A stretch of DNA of 64,000 bases from Populus alba (GCF_005239225.2 NC_133288.1:6963035-7027034), one strand, 5' to 3'. Counted from the first letter of the stretch, positions 14,054 to 24,829 are shown. Notes: generated from the letters alone by a model not told the origin. Numbers and translations: made by a program.

Positions 14054-14338
14054 GCCTCCTGCATGCAGAATCGTTCTGCATGCAGGAGGCGCGCGGGGGG
14101 AAAATAATTCCCCCCGTGCTGTAATTTTTTTCTTCTCTGGGCCAGATGGTTTCTGGCCCAGAAATATGTGGGGCGGGCCAGAAGGATTCTGGCCCAACCC
14201 GGCGGTCTGGGCCGGTGTTGGCCCAGACCCATGTAGTTTTTTTTTTGGGCCGAATTCGGCCCAATCCCTTTCGGGCCGAGTTCGGCCCAACGACTTTCAG
14301 GCTGGGGCCGGCCCATTTAGTTGGGCCGGCCCAGCCCA
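14054..14338 (+). repeat. Chain of perfect inverted repeats in the LTR leader
   Basis: At least six consecutive hairpins. Arms of 17 bases with a 3-base loop at 14054-14070/14074-14090 (gcctcctgcatgcagaa); a ggggg/ccccc stem around an AT loop just after it; ctgggccaga/ttctggcccag; gggccagaa-gga-ttctggccc; gtctgggcc/ggcccagac; the 20-base palindrome TTGGGCCGAATTCGGCCCAA; and a terminal ccggccca/tgggccgg pair. Many arms contain GGGCC or GGCCCA. The chain lies downstream of the TATA box and so in the transcribed leader. Confidence 0.8.
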
Positions 14339-15318
14339 GTTAGTATATTAATATATTATATTATATTTGTTATATTATTATATTATGCATGTGGATGTAT
14401 ATATATATATATTTTTTAAAAAAAATATAAAAAATAAAAAAAAATAAAAATTTCTGAAAAGTAAAAAAAAATATATTGTTGTTTTATATACATTGATTTT
14501 TTTTTATAACATGGGGATATAATTTCAGTATTTAAAAACACCTGTTTTCGTCAAAAAAAAAAAAAAAAGAGTTTTAAAAAAAAAAATGTTTTGTTTTCAT
14601 GCATACGGCCAATACACTAGCATGTTTTGAATGTTCTTTTTACATATATAAAAAATATTGGAAGTTTTGAAAATGTGTTTTTGCATAGATTTCTTAAACA
14701 CAAAATCATTTTCTTGCATTTGTGGATTTTACAACCTGTTTGTAAAACTCCAAAGGGTATTGGCCAATATTCCAAAAAACTATAAAAATCTTATTTTGGG
14801 AGGAGATGTTGTGGTTATTGTTCACCGCTAATGTTTGGATGAAGAAATCCTTAAAAGGACGAACATCCAAAATATTATCGGGAGTAATAAATCAACGCAC
14901 ATGTTTGAAAGAAGCTTTGGTTGTGATCGAGAACATTTCAAAAATTAATTTTTTTTTCTCCACGGTTTACGAGTCGTGAAAAGTAATTTTTTTTTTTGAA
15001 ATTGTGAAATTTTCTTCGTTCTTTTAATTCTCTTTTCCTTGCGATTTACGAGTTGACGGGATTAGAAAACACCAACACCATAGACTATAGAGCAAACCAA
15101 ACACCAAGCAGCTTACCTTAGGTAGGGCGTATTAGGGGTGCTAGTACCTTCCCTTTACGCAACCAGTCCCTTGCCTTAGAATCTCTGAAAGACCAGTTAG
15201 GGTTCCTAGTGACCAAATACTAGGTGGCGACTCCAAAGAACCAGATCCTTAGAACACAACGAAAATCGTCAGCCGATGTCGTGCCTTTTATAAAAAAAAT
15301 TTTGTGGGGGGTGTGACA

Positions 15319-16410
15319 ATGAATAATCAGGGACATACCCATATAACTTTTCAAAAGGAGATATACACGAATTATGAGAAGATGGAATCGTATTAATTAA
15401 ACTTACAGCAGTAAGAATAGCTTCTCCCCAAAACTCACTAGGAACAAAAGTAGACAACAAGAGAGAACAAGCAGTTTCGACAATATGCCTATGTTTTTTT
15501 TCAGCAACACCATTTTGCTCAGGAGTATCTGTACATGAAGTTTGGTGGATGGTTCCATCTAAGATAAACAATTGGCAAAATTTATTAGAGGTGTATTCCC
15601 CACCCAAATCACACCTAAAGCATTTGATCACAACAGAATGTTGAGTTTTGATAAGAGCTCGAAAAAGCTGCATATATCTCAAAGAATTCAGAATGATGTT
15701 TCATCAAATAAACCCAACAATAACAAGTATGATCATCAATAAAAGAGACATAATATCGAGACCCTCCTTTTTTGGCAATAGGAGAAGGTCCTCATACATC
15801 AGAATGAATCAAATCAAATGTTGAAGAAGAAACAGAAATACTTTGATTAAAAGGTAAGGCGGAAAATTTTGCCAGTTTACATCCACTACAATAAAAATGT
15901 CATAAGTTTTTAAATTTCCTAAAGCTCCTGTGGATGCTAAAAAATCTCAAACGAGAAGATGAAACATGACCTAGACGGGAATGCCATAAATAAAAACTAG
16001 AAGATGAAAGACTCAAATGAAAAGAAGACAAATCAACATTAGTAGTAGCAACGGCGACGGCAGTAGCAACTGGCACTTTTAACTCATCCAAAATATATAG
16101 TCCATTCTCCCTACGGCCTGTCCCAATCAACTTCTAAAACAGCAGATCCTGTACTCAATAAAAAGAACCAGAAAAACATGACTAAATAATCACCAGAATC
16201 ACATATTTGACCAACAGACGCAAGATTTAATTTGAGTTGTGGAATAAGATAAACATTAGGGAGAGACATGTGAGGTGTGACAACAGAACCAACACCTGCT
16301 AAGGGCATAAAAGTGCCATCAGCAGTCATAACAGGAATGAAGGACAAAGGGGACACGGAGGTAAAAGATGAGGAATTTGGAGATATATGATGGGAAGCAC
16401 CAAAATCCAA
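15319..16410 (-). pseudogene. Copia A polyprotein, protease to integrase core
   Basis: From 16410 down: MDFGASHHISPNSSSF, the retropepsin active site with DFGA in place of the usual D-S/T-G-A; then LIPQLKLNLASVGQ; GAG-pre-integrase FYLWHSRLGHVSSSRL; and the integrase core with KCFRCDLGGEYTSNKF, DTPEQNGVAEKKHRHI, EFWGEAILTA and PFEKLYGYVPDYS, ending at the solo LTR. Between 15682 and 15900 the frame is disturbed. The Ser-to-Phe change in the protease triad and the stops make it non-autonomous. Confidence 0.82.
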
Positions 16411-16655
16411 AAACCCATTCAGAGTGTGACATACCTAAGGAACTATGAGGCAACTGACCTATGGAAGAAGAAGCAGGCATTGCTTGTGGCTACAAAGAGA
16501 GAAACTTCTGAAATTGTTCAGCTAAAGTATTAGGATCGGTAATAGAGCTTGGGGAAGCTACTGCTACTGTATTATGGTATGGTGGTTTATAACCCTGAGG
16601 TGGTCTATGAGCATTAGATTGTGACTGATTACCAGACTTCCAAGCTTGATTCTGT

Positions 16656-16931
16656 TGTCTATATTAGGGTTTTATTCTGCTATGACAGATCTTTGGGATC
16701 AATTAACTCTTACAGAATCGGTAGAATTAAAGGCATGTGGTGCCTATATTGAACGTAGAGAGCAGTAACGATTGGTACAGTTTTTAACAGCACTTCGCAG
16801 TGATTTCGAAGGACTTAGGGGTTCAATTCTGCATCGTTCTCCACTGCCTTCTGTTGACTCTATTGTTAGTGAGTTATTGGCTGAAGAAATACGTCTTCAG
16901 TCTTATTCTGAAAAGGAATTCTTTCTGCTTC
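16656..16931 (+). pseudogene. Inverted Copia gag fragment
   Basis: The plus strand reads YSAMTDLWDQLTLTESVEL, one stop, then VQFLTALRSDFEGLRGSIL and PLPSVDSIVSELLAEEIRLQ. This is the middle of a Copia gag (UBN2/retrotran_gag_2 type). Copia A just to the left runs on the minus strand and lacks precisely this part, so it could be the inverted missing piece of the same element, or a relative. It is cut at 16931/16932 by the partial Ogre-like LTR. Confidence 0.75.
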
Positions 16932-17188
16932 GAAAACACCAACACCATAGACTATAGAGCAAACCAAACACCAAGCAGCTTACCTTAGGTAGGGCGTATT
17001 AGGGGTGCTAGTACCTTCCCTTTACGCAACCAGTCCCTTGCCTTAGAATCTCTGAAAGACCAGTTAGGGTTCCTAGTGACCAAATACTAGGTGGCGACTC
17101 CAAAGAACCAGATCCTTAGAACACAACGAAAATCGCCAGCCGATGTCGTGCCTTTTATAAAAATTTTTTTGTGGGGGGTGTGACAGAA

Positions 17189-17206
17189 TGGCGACTCCAC
17201 TGGGGA
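17189..17206 (+). other. Primer binding site, tRNA-Arg type
   Basis: tggcgactccactgggga begins three bases after the LTR end (17185). It starts with TGG, the complement of the tRNA CCA tail, and matches what I recall of the tRNA-Arg-primed sites of Ogre elements. The tRNA assignment is from memory. Confidence 0.7.
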
Positions 17207-17765
17207 TGTTAGGACTAAGCTTGATTTGTTTGTTTGTTTATGTTATGTGTTATTGGTTTTGTTTTCTTATAATGTTTTGTTTAAAAGCTTTAGCATATAT
17301 CTTTACATTCTATCATACAGGCCATAGTCATGCATCACTTTATTATTATTATTATGTTTGGAGGGCACACACATGTAACTCTAAGTTTAAGTGGGGGACT
17401 AGCAGCTTGCCTTATGACTTGAGTCAAGGCTTAAGTTTATGTAAACCCCAACTCTTTGCTGAGTGTTTAGACTGATAGTGATTTGGTACACGTGCCATCC
17501 CACTATCTGCTGGTCTCCATATCGCCTTTACGAGGGTGATCACTGGAACAGCAAGAGACCTCTTTTAGAGACCTAGTAGTAAACCTACCCTAGTCTCACG
17601 TAAAAGAACTAGAACCTATCCTTAGGGTGTATGTTCCGATATAAATCTTTTGCATCGAAACAAGACTAAACCCCCATGCATTTTGAATTGCAGGATTTGT
17701 GAACGAAATGACCATCACTAAATCTTCCATAGAGTATGGAAAGAATTCTGAACTGTCACAATTGA

Positions 17766-18173
17766 TTGAAGGAGACTGCCTTAGAAGCGATGCTAAGAAG
17801 ATGTCGCCAATCAAAGAACCTGAATTGCATATTGAATGAGGTGAACAAGTTAACGACTCATTTTCAGAATGTGGATAAAGATGCATTTTTTAGGAAATAC
17901 GGACATTTGATGGAAATCGCAAAGGTAGAAGTTTTAAGCCCAGCTGTGCGAGCCTTAGTTCATTTTTGGGATCCAGAATACCGATGTTTCTCCTTTGGAA
18001 GCATAGACTTGTGCCCCACGATTGAGGAATATGGATTGTTGACCGAGTTTCCGAATGACCTGTATCGGATTTATTCTCCTTTGAGATCCGACAAGATCAT
18101 CCCTGAGCTGTCAAAAACTGCTCAGAATCTCCAACTTGGAAAAAGTTTATGGAAAAGAATGGCACCGGTTTGA
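17766..18173 (+). CDS. Ogre-type ORF1 protein, N-terminal part (DUF7745-like)
   Basis: The 135-residue frame contains an N-terminal helix, KYGHLMEIAKVEVLSPAVRA, LVHFWDPEYRCFSFGSIDL and PTIEEYGLLTEFP. It resembles the plant retroelement-associated domain that precedes gag in Ogre/Tat-like elements (DUF7745 family, assigned from memory of the WDP-Y-CF-FG--DL-PT-EEY pattern). It is shifted by a frameshift near 18140 and then runs into the gap. It is part of the retroelement and not a host gene. Confidence 0.6.
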   Translation: MKETALEAMLRRCRQSKNLNCILNEVNKLTTHFQNVDKDAFFRKYGHLMEIAKVEVLSPAVRALVHFWDPEYRCFSFGSIDLCPTIEEYGLLTEFPNDLYRIYSPLRSDKIIPELSKTAQNLQLGKSLWKRMAPV

Positions 18174-18227
18174 AATGGAGGATGCTAGAGTTGGAAAAGG
18201 AGTCAGAAGTAGAAAAATTGATTGCCT

Positions 18228-18727
18228 NNNNNNNNNNNNNNNNNNNNNNNNNNNNNNNNNNNNNNNNNNNNNNNNNNNNNNNNNNNNNNNNNNNNNNNNN
18301 NNNNNNNNNNNNNNNNNNNNNNNNNNNNNNNNNNNNNNNNNNNNNNNNNNNNNNNNNNNNNNNNNNNNNNNNNNNNNNNNNNNNNNNNNNNNNNNNNNNN
18401 NNNNNNNNNNNNNNNNNNNNNNNNNNNNNNNNNNNNNNNNNNNNNNNNNNNNNNNNNNNNNNNNNNNNNNNNNNNNNNNNNNNNNNNNNNNNNNNNNNNN
18501 NNNNNNNNNNNNNNNNNNNNNNNNNNNNNNNNNNNNNNNNNNNNNNNNNNNNNNNNNNNNNNNNNNNNNNNNNNNNNNNNNNNNNNNNNNNNNNNNNNNN
18601 NNNNNNNNNNNNNNNNNNNNNNNNNNNNNNNNNNNNNNNNNNNNNNNNNNNNNNNNNNNNNNNNNNNNNNNNNNNNNNNNNNNNNNNNNNNNNNNNNNNN
18701 NNNNNNNNNNNNNNNNNNNNNNNNNNN
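18228..18727. other. Assembly gap, 500 N
   Basis: Exactly 500 undetermined bases inside the Ogre-like element; the round size suggests a placeholder. Long frames translated through the gap are meaningless. Confidence 0.99.
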
Positions 18728-18862
18728 CCTTAGAACACAACGAAAATCGCCAGCCGATGTCGTGCCTTTATAAATTTTTTGTACGGGGTGTGACAGATCA
18801 CACGATTATTCTTTTTTTAATTTATTAAAAAAACTTAACATACCACAAACGAAATCACACCG

Positions 18863-19043
18863 TGTTGAATTATGTAGCAAGATTGAATTACTGTATATTA
18901 TGCTTGGCTACAAATCACAGCAGCCCTTCCTTGATATTTATAACATTAGGGTTGTGTACAATACAAGGGTGGAATGTACTATACATGATAATTATTCCTA
19001 TACTAGGTATTTACATATATATGGGACTCTTTCCATAAATATG
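18863..19043 (-). repeat. 3' LTR of Copia B
   Basis: It starts tgttgaattatgtagcaaga on the plus strand, as does the right LTR. Shared internal phrases include ttgatatttataacattagg and tgtacaatacaagg. The 3' edge near ttccataaata is set by comparison with ttccataagtta of the other LTR. A purine-rich tract (cagcttgacgggg, minus strand) adjoins it. Confidence 0.8.
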
Positions 19044-20303
19044 CCCCGTCAAGCTGAAGGTGGAGAGACTCCACCCCCGAAGCTTGGATCGAAAGAAACC
19101 AAACGAAACTAGAGGGAGAGGCTTGGTAAGAACATCAGCTAGTTGATCCTGAGAAGAGATGAATTGTACCTGAATTTCTTTCTTAGCAACGCGATCACGA
19201 ACGAAGTGATAATCAACTTCAACATGTTTAATACGTGCATGAAACACTGAATTGGCTGACAGGAAAGTGGCCCCTAAATTATCACACCCATAACGTAGTG
19301 CTGGGTGAAAAATGGAAGTCGTAGTTTCTGACAATAAAGAGCGAGATCCATAAGATTTCAGCAGTACCATCAGCTAAAGCTTTGTATTCAGCTTCTGTAG
19401 AGGATCGAGCAATAGTGCGTTGCTTTCCAGATTTCCAGGAAATAGGAGTGGAACCAAGGTACACAAGATAACCACCTGTCGATTTTCGATCGTCAATACT
19501 ACCAGCCCAATCAGCATCAGTAAAGCCATGAAGAGACAAAGAGGAGTCCCGAGTAATATGCAGACCATAGGAGGCTGTAGCCTGAAGGTAACGTAGGATG
19601 CGTTTAACTGCTGCCCAATGGTCCTCAGTAGGAGCATGCATAAACTGACACACCTTGTTTACTGCATAGCAAATATCAGGTCTAGTGAAAGTAAGGTATT
19701 ATAGAGCACCAACAATTTGTCTATACCGTGTTGGGGTAGAGTGAAGAGTGCCAGGCACGGATCCCAATTTAGACGAGGAAGACATCGGAGTATCAACTGG
19801 TTTGCAAGAAGTCATACCTGCTCGTTGGATAATGTCTAGTGTATACTTGTGTTGACTGAGTAAAAGACCCATAGAAGTCGATTTAACTTCTATTCCTAGG
19901 AAGAAGTGAGCTGACCCTAAGTCCCGAAGCTTAAACTCTGAACTCAACAAAGTAATCAGTCGTTGAAGCAAGACCGAGTCACTCCTAGTTAATAGAATAT
20001 CATCAACATACATAAGCAGATAGATCATTGCACCACGAAGGAAGAGATAAACAGAGAAGTATCAACCTTGGATGCTGAAATCCAATGGAGATGAAGAAAC
20101 TCACTTAACCGATTGTACCATGCTCGAGGGGCTTGTTTCAAACCATACAGAGATTTATGAAGATGACACACATAAGATGGAAGTGTTAGGATCAACAAAA
20201 CCAGGTGGTTGTGCCATGTAAAACTTCTTTTCTGAAGAATATCGTTTAGGAAGGCATTATGGACATCTAACTGATGAATTTTCCAACCATGTGTGACATG
20301 CAA
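19044..20303 (-). pseudogene. Copia B reverse transcriptase and RNase H
   Basis: From 20303 down: HQLDVHNAFLNDIL, SLYGLKQAPRAWYNRL, then the catalytic LLMYVDDILLT (YVDD), FKLRDLGSAHFFLGIEV, QIVGAL. Next the RNase H part HAPTEDHWAAVKRILRYL, GFTDADWAGSIDDRKSTGGY, ARSSTEAEYKAL, then a frame break and [18 protein letters not shown] sequence ending [11 protein letters not shown]. Frame changes occur near 19350, 19680 and 20025. The TSD-ADWA and LTKPL motifs are those of plant Copia. Confidence 0.85.
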
Positions 20304-23300
20304 TTGTGATCACAAGTCCTAACCGTGGTAGGCTTAACCACTGGACTAAATGTCTCCAATAATCAATCCCCTCTTGCTGCGTGAAAACGCGGGCAACCAA
20401 TCGTGCTTTATATCTGTCAACTCGACCATCGGGCGTGCCGCTTAATTTATAAATCCACCTACTGCTAACACATTCATGATGGATGTAAGGGCACTAGTGC
20501 TAAGTGTGATTACCATGAAGTGCCTTGATTTCCTCTGTCATAGCATTAATGCAATAATGTACCGGTTGGCATCCTTGAAAGAAAGTGGATCCTGTGTGGT
20601 AGAGAAACTACCCGGGAGGCAGGGGAGACACTAAATTTTACTGTCTTTGGATACACGTGGGCGAAGTATCATGGAATGGGTGCGGGCAGCAGGAGGGGAG
20701 TGGCAGACTCACTGGCTATAGCTTGCTGAAGGGAGTTGAGACAAATCAACATAAATTAAGTCTCCAGGAGAGGAAATAGATGAAGAACCTAAGCGATGAA
20801 GAGCTTCAATACAGGGCCAAGCTGGAGAAGAGGAAACAGCAGGTGAGCTGATATGTGAACCAACAGGGTGACCGCCATTTTGTTCACTGCTGGTGGGAAC
20901 AACAGGAGAGACGGCAGATGAGCCAACAAGAGAGAACGGCAAGTCTGAACCTGTACCTGAGGAATGATCATGACAGTGATTTGCAGGTAATAGGTAAGGG
21001 TGCCCAAAGGGTTGTGTTATGTGCAAGGGGTGTCGGGTGAGTGTTTGGATAGAATGATGGGATGGGCTATAAAGTAGCAGCAGGAGGTTGTATGGGTAAT
21101 CTACATAAATCTGTTTAATTTTGTCAAAAGGAAAAAACAGTTTCATGAAAGAACATGACGAGCAATCATAAATACGGTTTGACGACAATCAAGTTACATC
21201 GATATCCTAAATGAGAATTGCTATAACCTAAAAAGACACAGGGATGAGTGAATCTAACTTATGAGCATTGTACTGGACGAAGGAATGGAAAGCAAAGACA
21301 CCGAAAGTACTGAGGAAAGCATAATCAGGAGTTGTTTTTAAAAGACATTTCAAAAGGTGTTTTTATGATTAAGAACAGTAGTGGGCATAAGAGCGATTAA
21401 TCAAATATACTAAACTTTGAAACGCATAACTCCAGTATTTTTAAGGGAGCTTTACATTGGCCAAGAAGAGTGAGCCCAGTTTCAACAATATGCTCGCGAT
21501 GACGACGTTCAACCATTCCATTATTTGTTCATGAGTATGTGACAAATTAACGATGAATGTAATAACCATGGTTTTAAATATATGTATTGAGTTTGCGATA
21601 TTCACCACCCCAATCTGTTTGAACAGATTTCATTTTTTAAGAAATTGAGCGATTAACGAGGGATGAAATTGTTGAATATAGCAACACTAATTTTGCCAAC
21701 AAGGATAAAAAAGATATTTTGGTTAGGGCTACAAGATAACAATGCGAAAACCATCAACAAAACATAAGGGAAGGACCCAAACTCATAAAAATTAGATCAA
21801 GAGGGTTGAGTTTGATGACCTGTAGTTTTTTAAAGTCAGACCCGAGAAGATTTTCCCAAAGGGCTGCTGGACGAATCTAAAATTAAAATTTGTTTGACGT
21901 ACAGGACACTCTGTTTAGTTGACACTAGAAAATTCAAAATGCGTGGCTGGGATGTAAAGACGACGATGCCAGACATCAGTGAATAGAGACAATGTAGACG
22001 AAAACTTGAGGCAATGCCGTTGCGACGACGCGAATAAAATAGAGAATCTCTATCTAGAAAGAAGCCCTCTTTGTCATGGGTCATTAATAAAATAAAAATG
22101 GATGAAATTCAAAAACACAATTATTCTCAAGACAAAATTTTTGAAAAGAGTAGAGTTTTTTTAATGTGAGGCACTGTAAAATATTGGATAAGGTAAATGG
22201 TTGTTTGGGAAGAATTTTAGAGTGAGAGCAATATTAGAATAGTGAGGCCCTTACCATTTCACCACATGTAAAATTCATTCCTTATCATTACCACAAATAA
22301 GGTTCTGAGCTCGTCATATAACTCCGCAAGGTCCGGTGGGTCATCACATGATGCGATTTGGTACCTGTATCAGGAAACCAAGTAAACAGGAGCAGTTATA
22401 GGAGCAGTATTAAATGTTAAATTGGCATTAGCTTGTAGACTATGAGTAGACAATTGAGAGCACTGTTGGGCGGTATGTCCATAGTCATAACACAAGCTGA
22501 CAGATTAGATTGATAGTTCACTTATTAGCACTCCGAACGGAGTTTTTGTTTCCTTGTTTGTCCCAAGACTGTTGACAGAGCCAGATGAAAACCGGTTTTT
22601 GCCCTGTTGTCCAAATTTCGAAACCTGAACCATAAACTATTAGTTCTTGAAGTTTGAGTCTGAACTATAGCCATGATTCCGCTGGACGATTGTAGCTACG
22701 ATGGTATCTGTCTCCAAGCCCCACGAAACCGGGTACCTTCTTAGCCAGTACTAGAACCAAAATAGGACGGCTGATCCCATTCCGAGTGTACCCAAAAAAT
22801 ATTGCAGAAATGGCTGATGTGATGGCGAGTTGGTAACAGAGGAGCCGTGATAGAGGATGAAGTGATGCTTTATGAAGAAATTCCATGTGTGAGGAGATGG
22901 TCTATGGAGGTCTGTGTAAGAGATGGCGATCAGCCTTAGTGACAACAGGGGACTAGTTCACCAGATCCTTAAAATCACTACGTAACCCCTGAAACACTAC
23001 TCAAATTAAAGATTTAAGCCATGGCCATCGGAGATTGGTCTACCAGTAGCTGCAAGTTCATGCTAATAAGGCTTAAGCCTTCTGAAAAATAAAGTGCTGG
23101 CAGAGTCATCGCGTTGTACCGTGAAGATCTTGAAGTCGCACCATGGAGTTGCATAATCGCGTGAGGTTTTATGAGCGGGGAAGGCAAGGGAAGTTCCAGC
23201 GTTGTCCAGATTTCTTGAGAAGTTTTACAGCTCACAACTAGATTTTTAGCGGAACTTTGTGGATTGAGGGAGGATAATAAAGCACGCACTCATGGAATTA

Positions 23301-23860
23301 AGGTTATCTTGTGTTTCCATACTAAGATAATGAGGGATTGACGCGATGGTAAAGGATGATGGCAGTAGATATGATAGATGGAGAGGGAGACATGGGGGAC
23401 GGTGCCATCAACGAAGGAGTTATACAGCCTTGGCCCAAGAGAAACGGTTCATCATCTGCAAGCTCCAATCTAACAAAGAAGTTGGTATTGGAGAGGCGTA
23501 AGGAGACGTTACCTGCTGCGGAGTTATTAAGGGAACAGAAATGAGGGCAGATCTTGTTCGATTTGGATATCTAGAGAGGGAGTTCAATAGGAACAATATG
23601 GGCTGGGCAGAGGGCAGCCGCTAATAGAGAGGATTTGAGATTATTGGGTGTGGGCAATCAGCGACACCATTGCTTGAAGTTCCTGGTTGTGGCTTCCTGA
23701 CATACCATCTGTAAAATAAAGAGGCATGAAGCAGAAAGACCACGTAAGTGGAGGCACACGGGAAGGGCTTAGGATTGAAGACAGAAGCAGAGGAAGAGTA
23801 ACGGTGGAGGAGACGACGAACAATAAACCAAGAAAGCGTGGAAGAAAGGATTGTCGTTAC
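20304..23860 (-). pseudogene. Copia B gag, protease and integrase, heavily decayed
   Basis: Only scraps of frame survive. Near 23014-23289 the minus strand reads RALLSSLNPQ and SCKTSQEIWTTLE, a Copia gag signature. The 20.3-22.9 kb stretch corresponds by position to protease, pre-integrase and integrase, with a cysteine/His region near 22.5 kb, but stops and single-base indels are frequent. I cannot support finer boundaries. Confidence 0.6.
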
Positions 23861-23876
23861 GTAACTCTGATAGCCA
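23861..23876 (-). other. Primer binding site of Copia B
   Basis: On the minus strand, directly after the LTR end (CATAATTCAACA), stands TGGCTATCAGAGTTAC. It matches the plant initiator-Met site TGGTATCAGAG except for one inserted C. Confidence 0.75.
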
Positions 23877-24070
23877 TGTTGAATTATGTAGCAAGATTGA
23901 ATTTCTGTTATTATGGCTTTGGCTCAAATCACAAGCAGCCTCCTTGATATTTATAACATTAGGTTGTGTACAATACAAGGGTTGGAATGTACTATAACAA
24001 TATAATTTATTAGCACTATAAGCTGAGGTATTATACAAATATATATATTAGGATACTTTTCCATAAGTTA
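23877..24070 (-). repeat. 5' LTR of Copia B
   Basis: It is the partner of 18863-19043 with the same ends, but carries several indels and about a dozen extra bases, so the insertion is not recent or the local sequence quality is poor. It ends against accggcaacaaaggg of host unit 2. Confidence 0.8.
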
Positions 24071-24287
24071 ACCGGCAACAAAGGGAGGGTAAAAAGAGAG
24101 CACACAGAAGAAGATACACAACCATGGATATAATAATTATATCCCAGCTAAATTGTTTTATTTCTCAGCCTTATTGCCAGCCTAAGCAAACCACCATCTG
24201 TCATGTATAGCGAGTTCTTCAAATTGCCACTGAGTCATTGGTGTTTTTGGTTTTACTGATACGAATATTCAGCGCATATTCCTGGGT

Positions 24288-24558
24288 AACTAGTATAGCA
24301 AAACCCGCTGCAACAACCTACGTCGCCGATTAAGCATGGAGGATGTACCTGGAGGGAGGCACTTGTCTTGCAGATTTAGGCAATCCATCAAATATTTGGA
24401 GAGTTGGAATGTTCTTGGTATTACTTGCAGCGATCCCATCAACGGCGCCATGCAAAGGTGAGTGGGATTTCCCTCATAGAGAAAGGCGCAAGGAGAAATA
24501 GTCCGCTGAAGAGGAAGGACAACTATCAGAACCAAAACTCACTTTCTCTGCTATCCAT
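24288..24558 (-). pseudogene. Knottin-like peptide gene, copy 3, shattered
   Basis: The sequence aligns end to end with the intact copies, from the ATG position (24556-24558) to the stop region, and recognisable pieces such as ISPCAF and DKCLPPGTS remain. About a dozen single-base insertions (for example in the segments matching gcatcatcacaatatttg and ccatcaacgccatcaaagg) break the frame repeatedly. Extra bases rather than substitutions are unusual for normal decay and could reflect low-quality sequence next to the gap-bearing region. No precursor can be read as the sequence stands. Confidence 0.8.
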
Positions 24559-24829
24559 TCTCGCCCTCGCCCTCGCACACAACCGCTAAGGCCTTTTAAT
24601 TACTCACTTGGCAGAGTAAAAGGTTTTTGCTCTTTGAATGCATGATATGAGGTTGCATGCGAGGCTAATATTATAATAGCGGTGTGATGATTTTTTACGC
24701 TAGACAAATTGGTAAAGGCAAATCATCTCAATAAGCAATTTCTGGCAGCCCACGTTTAAGTGTTGTCCAACCGCTAGTGCACTAATCTGCCTCTGGAACA
24801 AGTCATTATTCTCGTTAAGTTATGCCTCG

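Larger units (their letters stand above)
12645..15318 (+). mobile_element. Solo LTR, Ogre/Tat-like Ty3/gypsy family, 2674 bp
   Basis: It begins TGTTGTAACCC and ends GGTGTGACA, with 5-bp target duplications atgaa at 12640-12644 and 15319-15323. The terminal 254 bases (15065-15318) recur almost unchanged at 16932-17185, where they are followed by a primer binding site; this proves LTR identity and plus orientation. The LTR carries U3 repeats, a TATA box and a GC-rich leader with hairpins. Such a long LTR fits the Ogre/Tat lineage (inference). The element was reduced to one LTR, presumably by LTR-LTR recombination, after inserting into Copia A. Confidence 0.88.
11117..16655 (-). mobile_element. 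Truncated Ty1/Copia retrotransposon A, split by a solo LTR
   Basis: A minus-strand Copia runs from gag C-terminus (about 16655) through protease, integrase and reverse transcriptase to the start of RNase H (11117). It has no LTR at either end. Its 3' end stops inside the RNase H lead-in (WAAVLHISRYF) and is fused directly to host unit 1. Its 5' end meets an inverted gag scrap at about 16655. A 2.67 kb LTR of another family interrupts it at 12645-15318; removing that LTR and one 5-bp duplication restores the reading frame across the junction. The coding sequence has few stops, so the element is fairly young. Confidence 0.85.
16932..18795 (+). mobile_element. Partial Ogre/Tat-like Ty3/gypsy element, contains the gap
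   Basis: The left end is the last 254 bases of the LTR family seen at 12645-15318, then a primer site at 17189, a leader, and an ORF1-type protein at 17766. A 500-base gap follows at 18228-18727. Right of the gap, 18728-18795 is again the LTR end (cctt...gtgtgaca), followed at once by host unit 2. The real element is probably many kilobases, so the gap is likely longer than 500 bases in truth. The 5' LTR is truncated at a junction with the gag scrap. Confidence 0.8.
18863..24070 (-). mobile_element. Full-length, decayed Ty1/Copia retrotransposon B
   Basis: Two LTRs (18863-19043 and 23877-24070) flank a 4.8 kb interior read on the minus strand, with an initiator-Met-type primer site next to the right LTR. 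The insertion splits a copy of the conserved sequence gaaatcacaccggcaacaaa, intact near 30640. Flanks are caccg (18858-18862) and accg (24071-24074), a 4-5 bp target duplication. All domains are recognisable but interrupted by many stops and frameshifts. It sits at the left border of unit 2. Confidence 0.88.

Noticed and set aside
13234..14351. Several 100-190 codon frames on both strands in a GC-rich block
   Set aside because: They lie inside the LTR and consist of low-complexity or palindromic sequence (GGGCC repeats, poly-K/F). No domain.
18136..18828. Long frames running across the N gap
   Set aside because: They are artefacts of translating undetermined bases.
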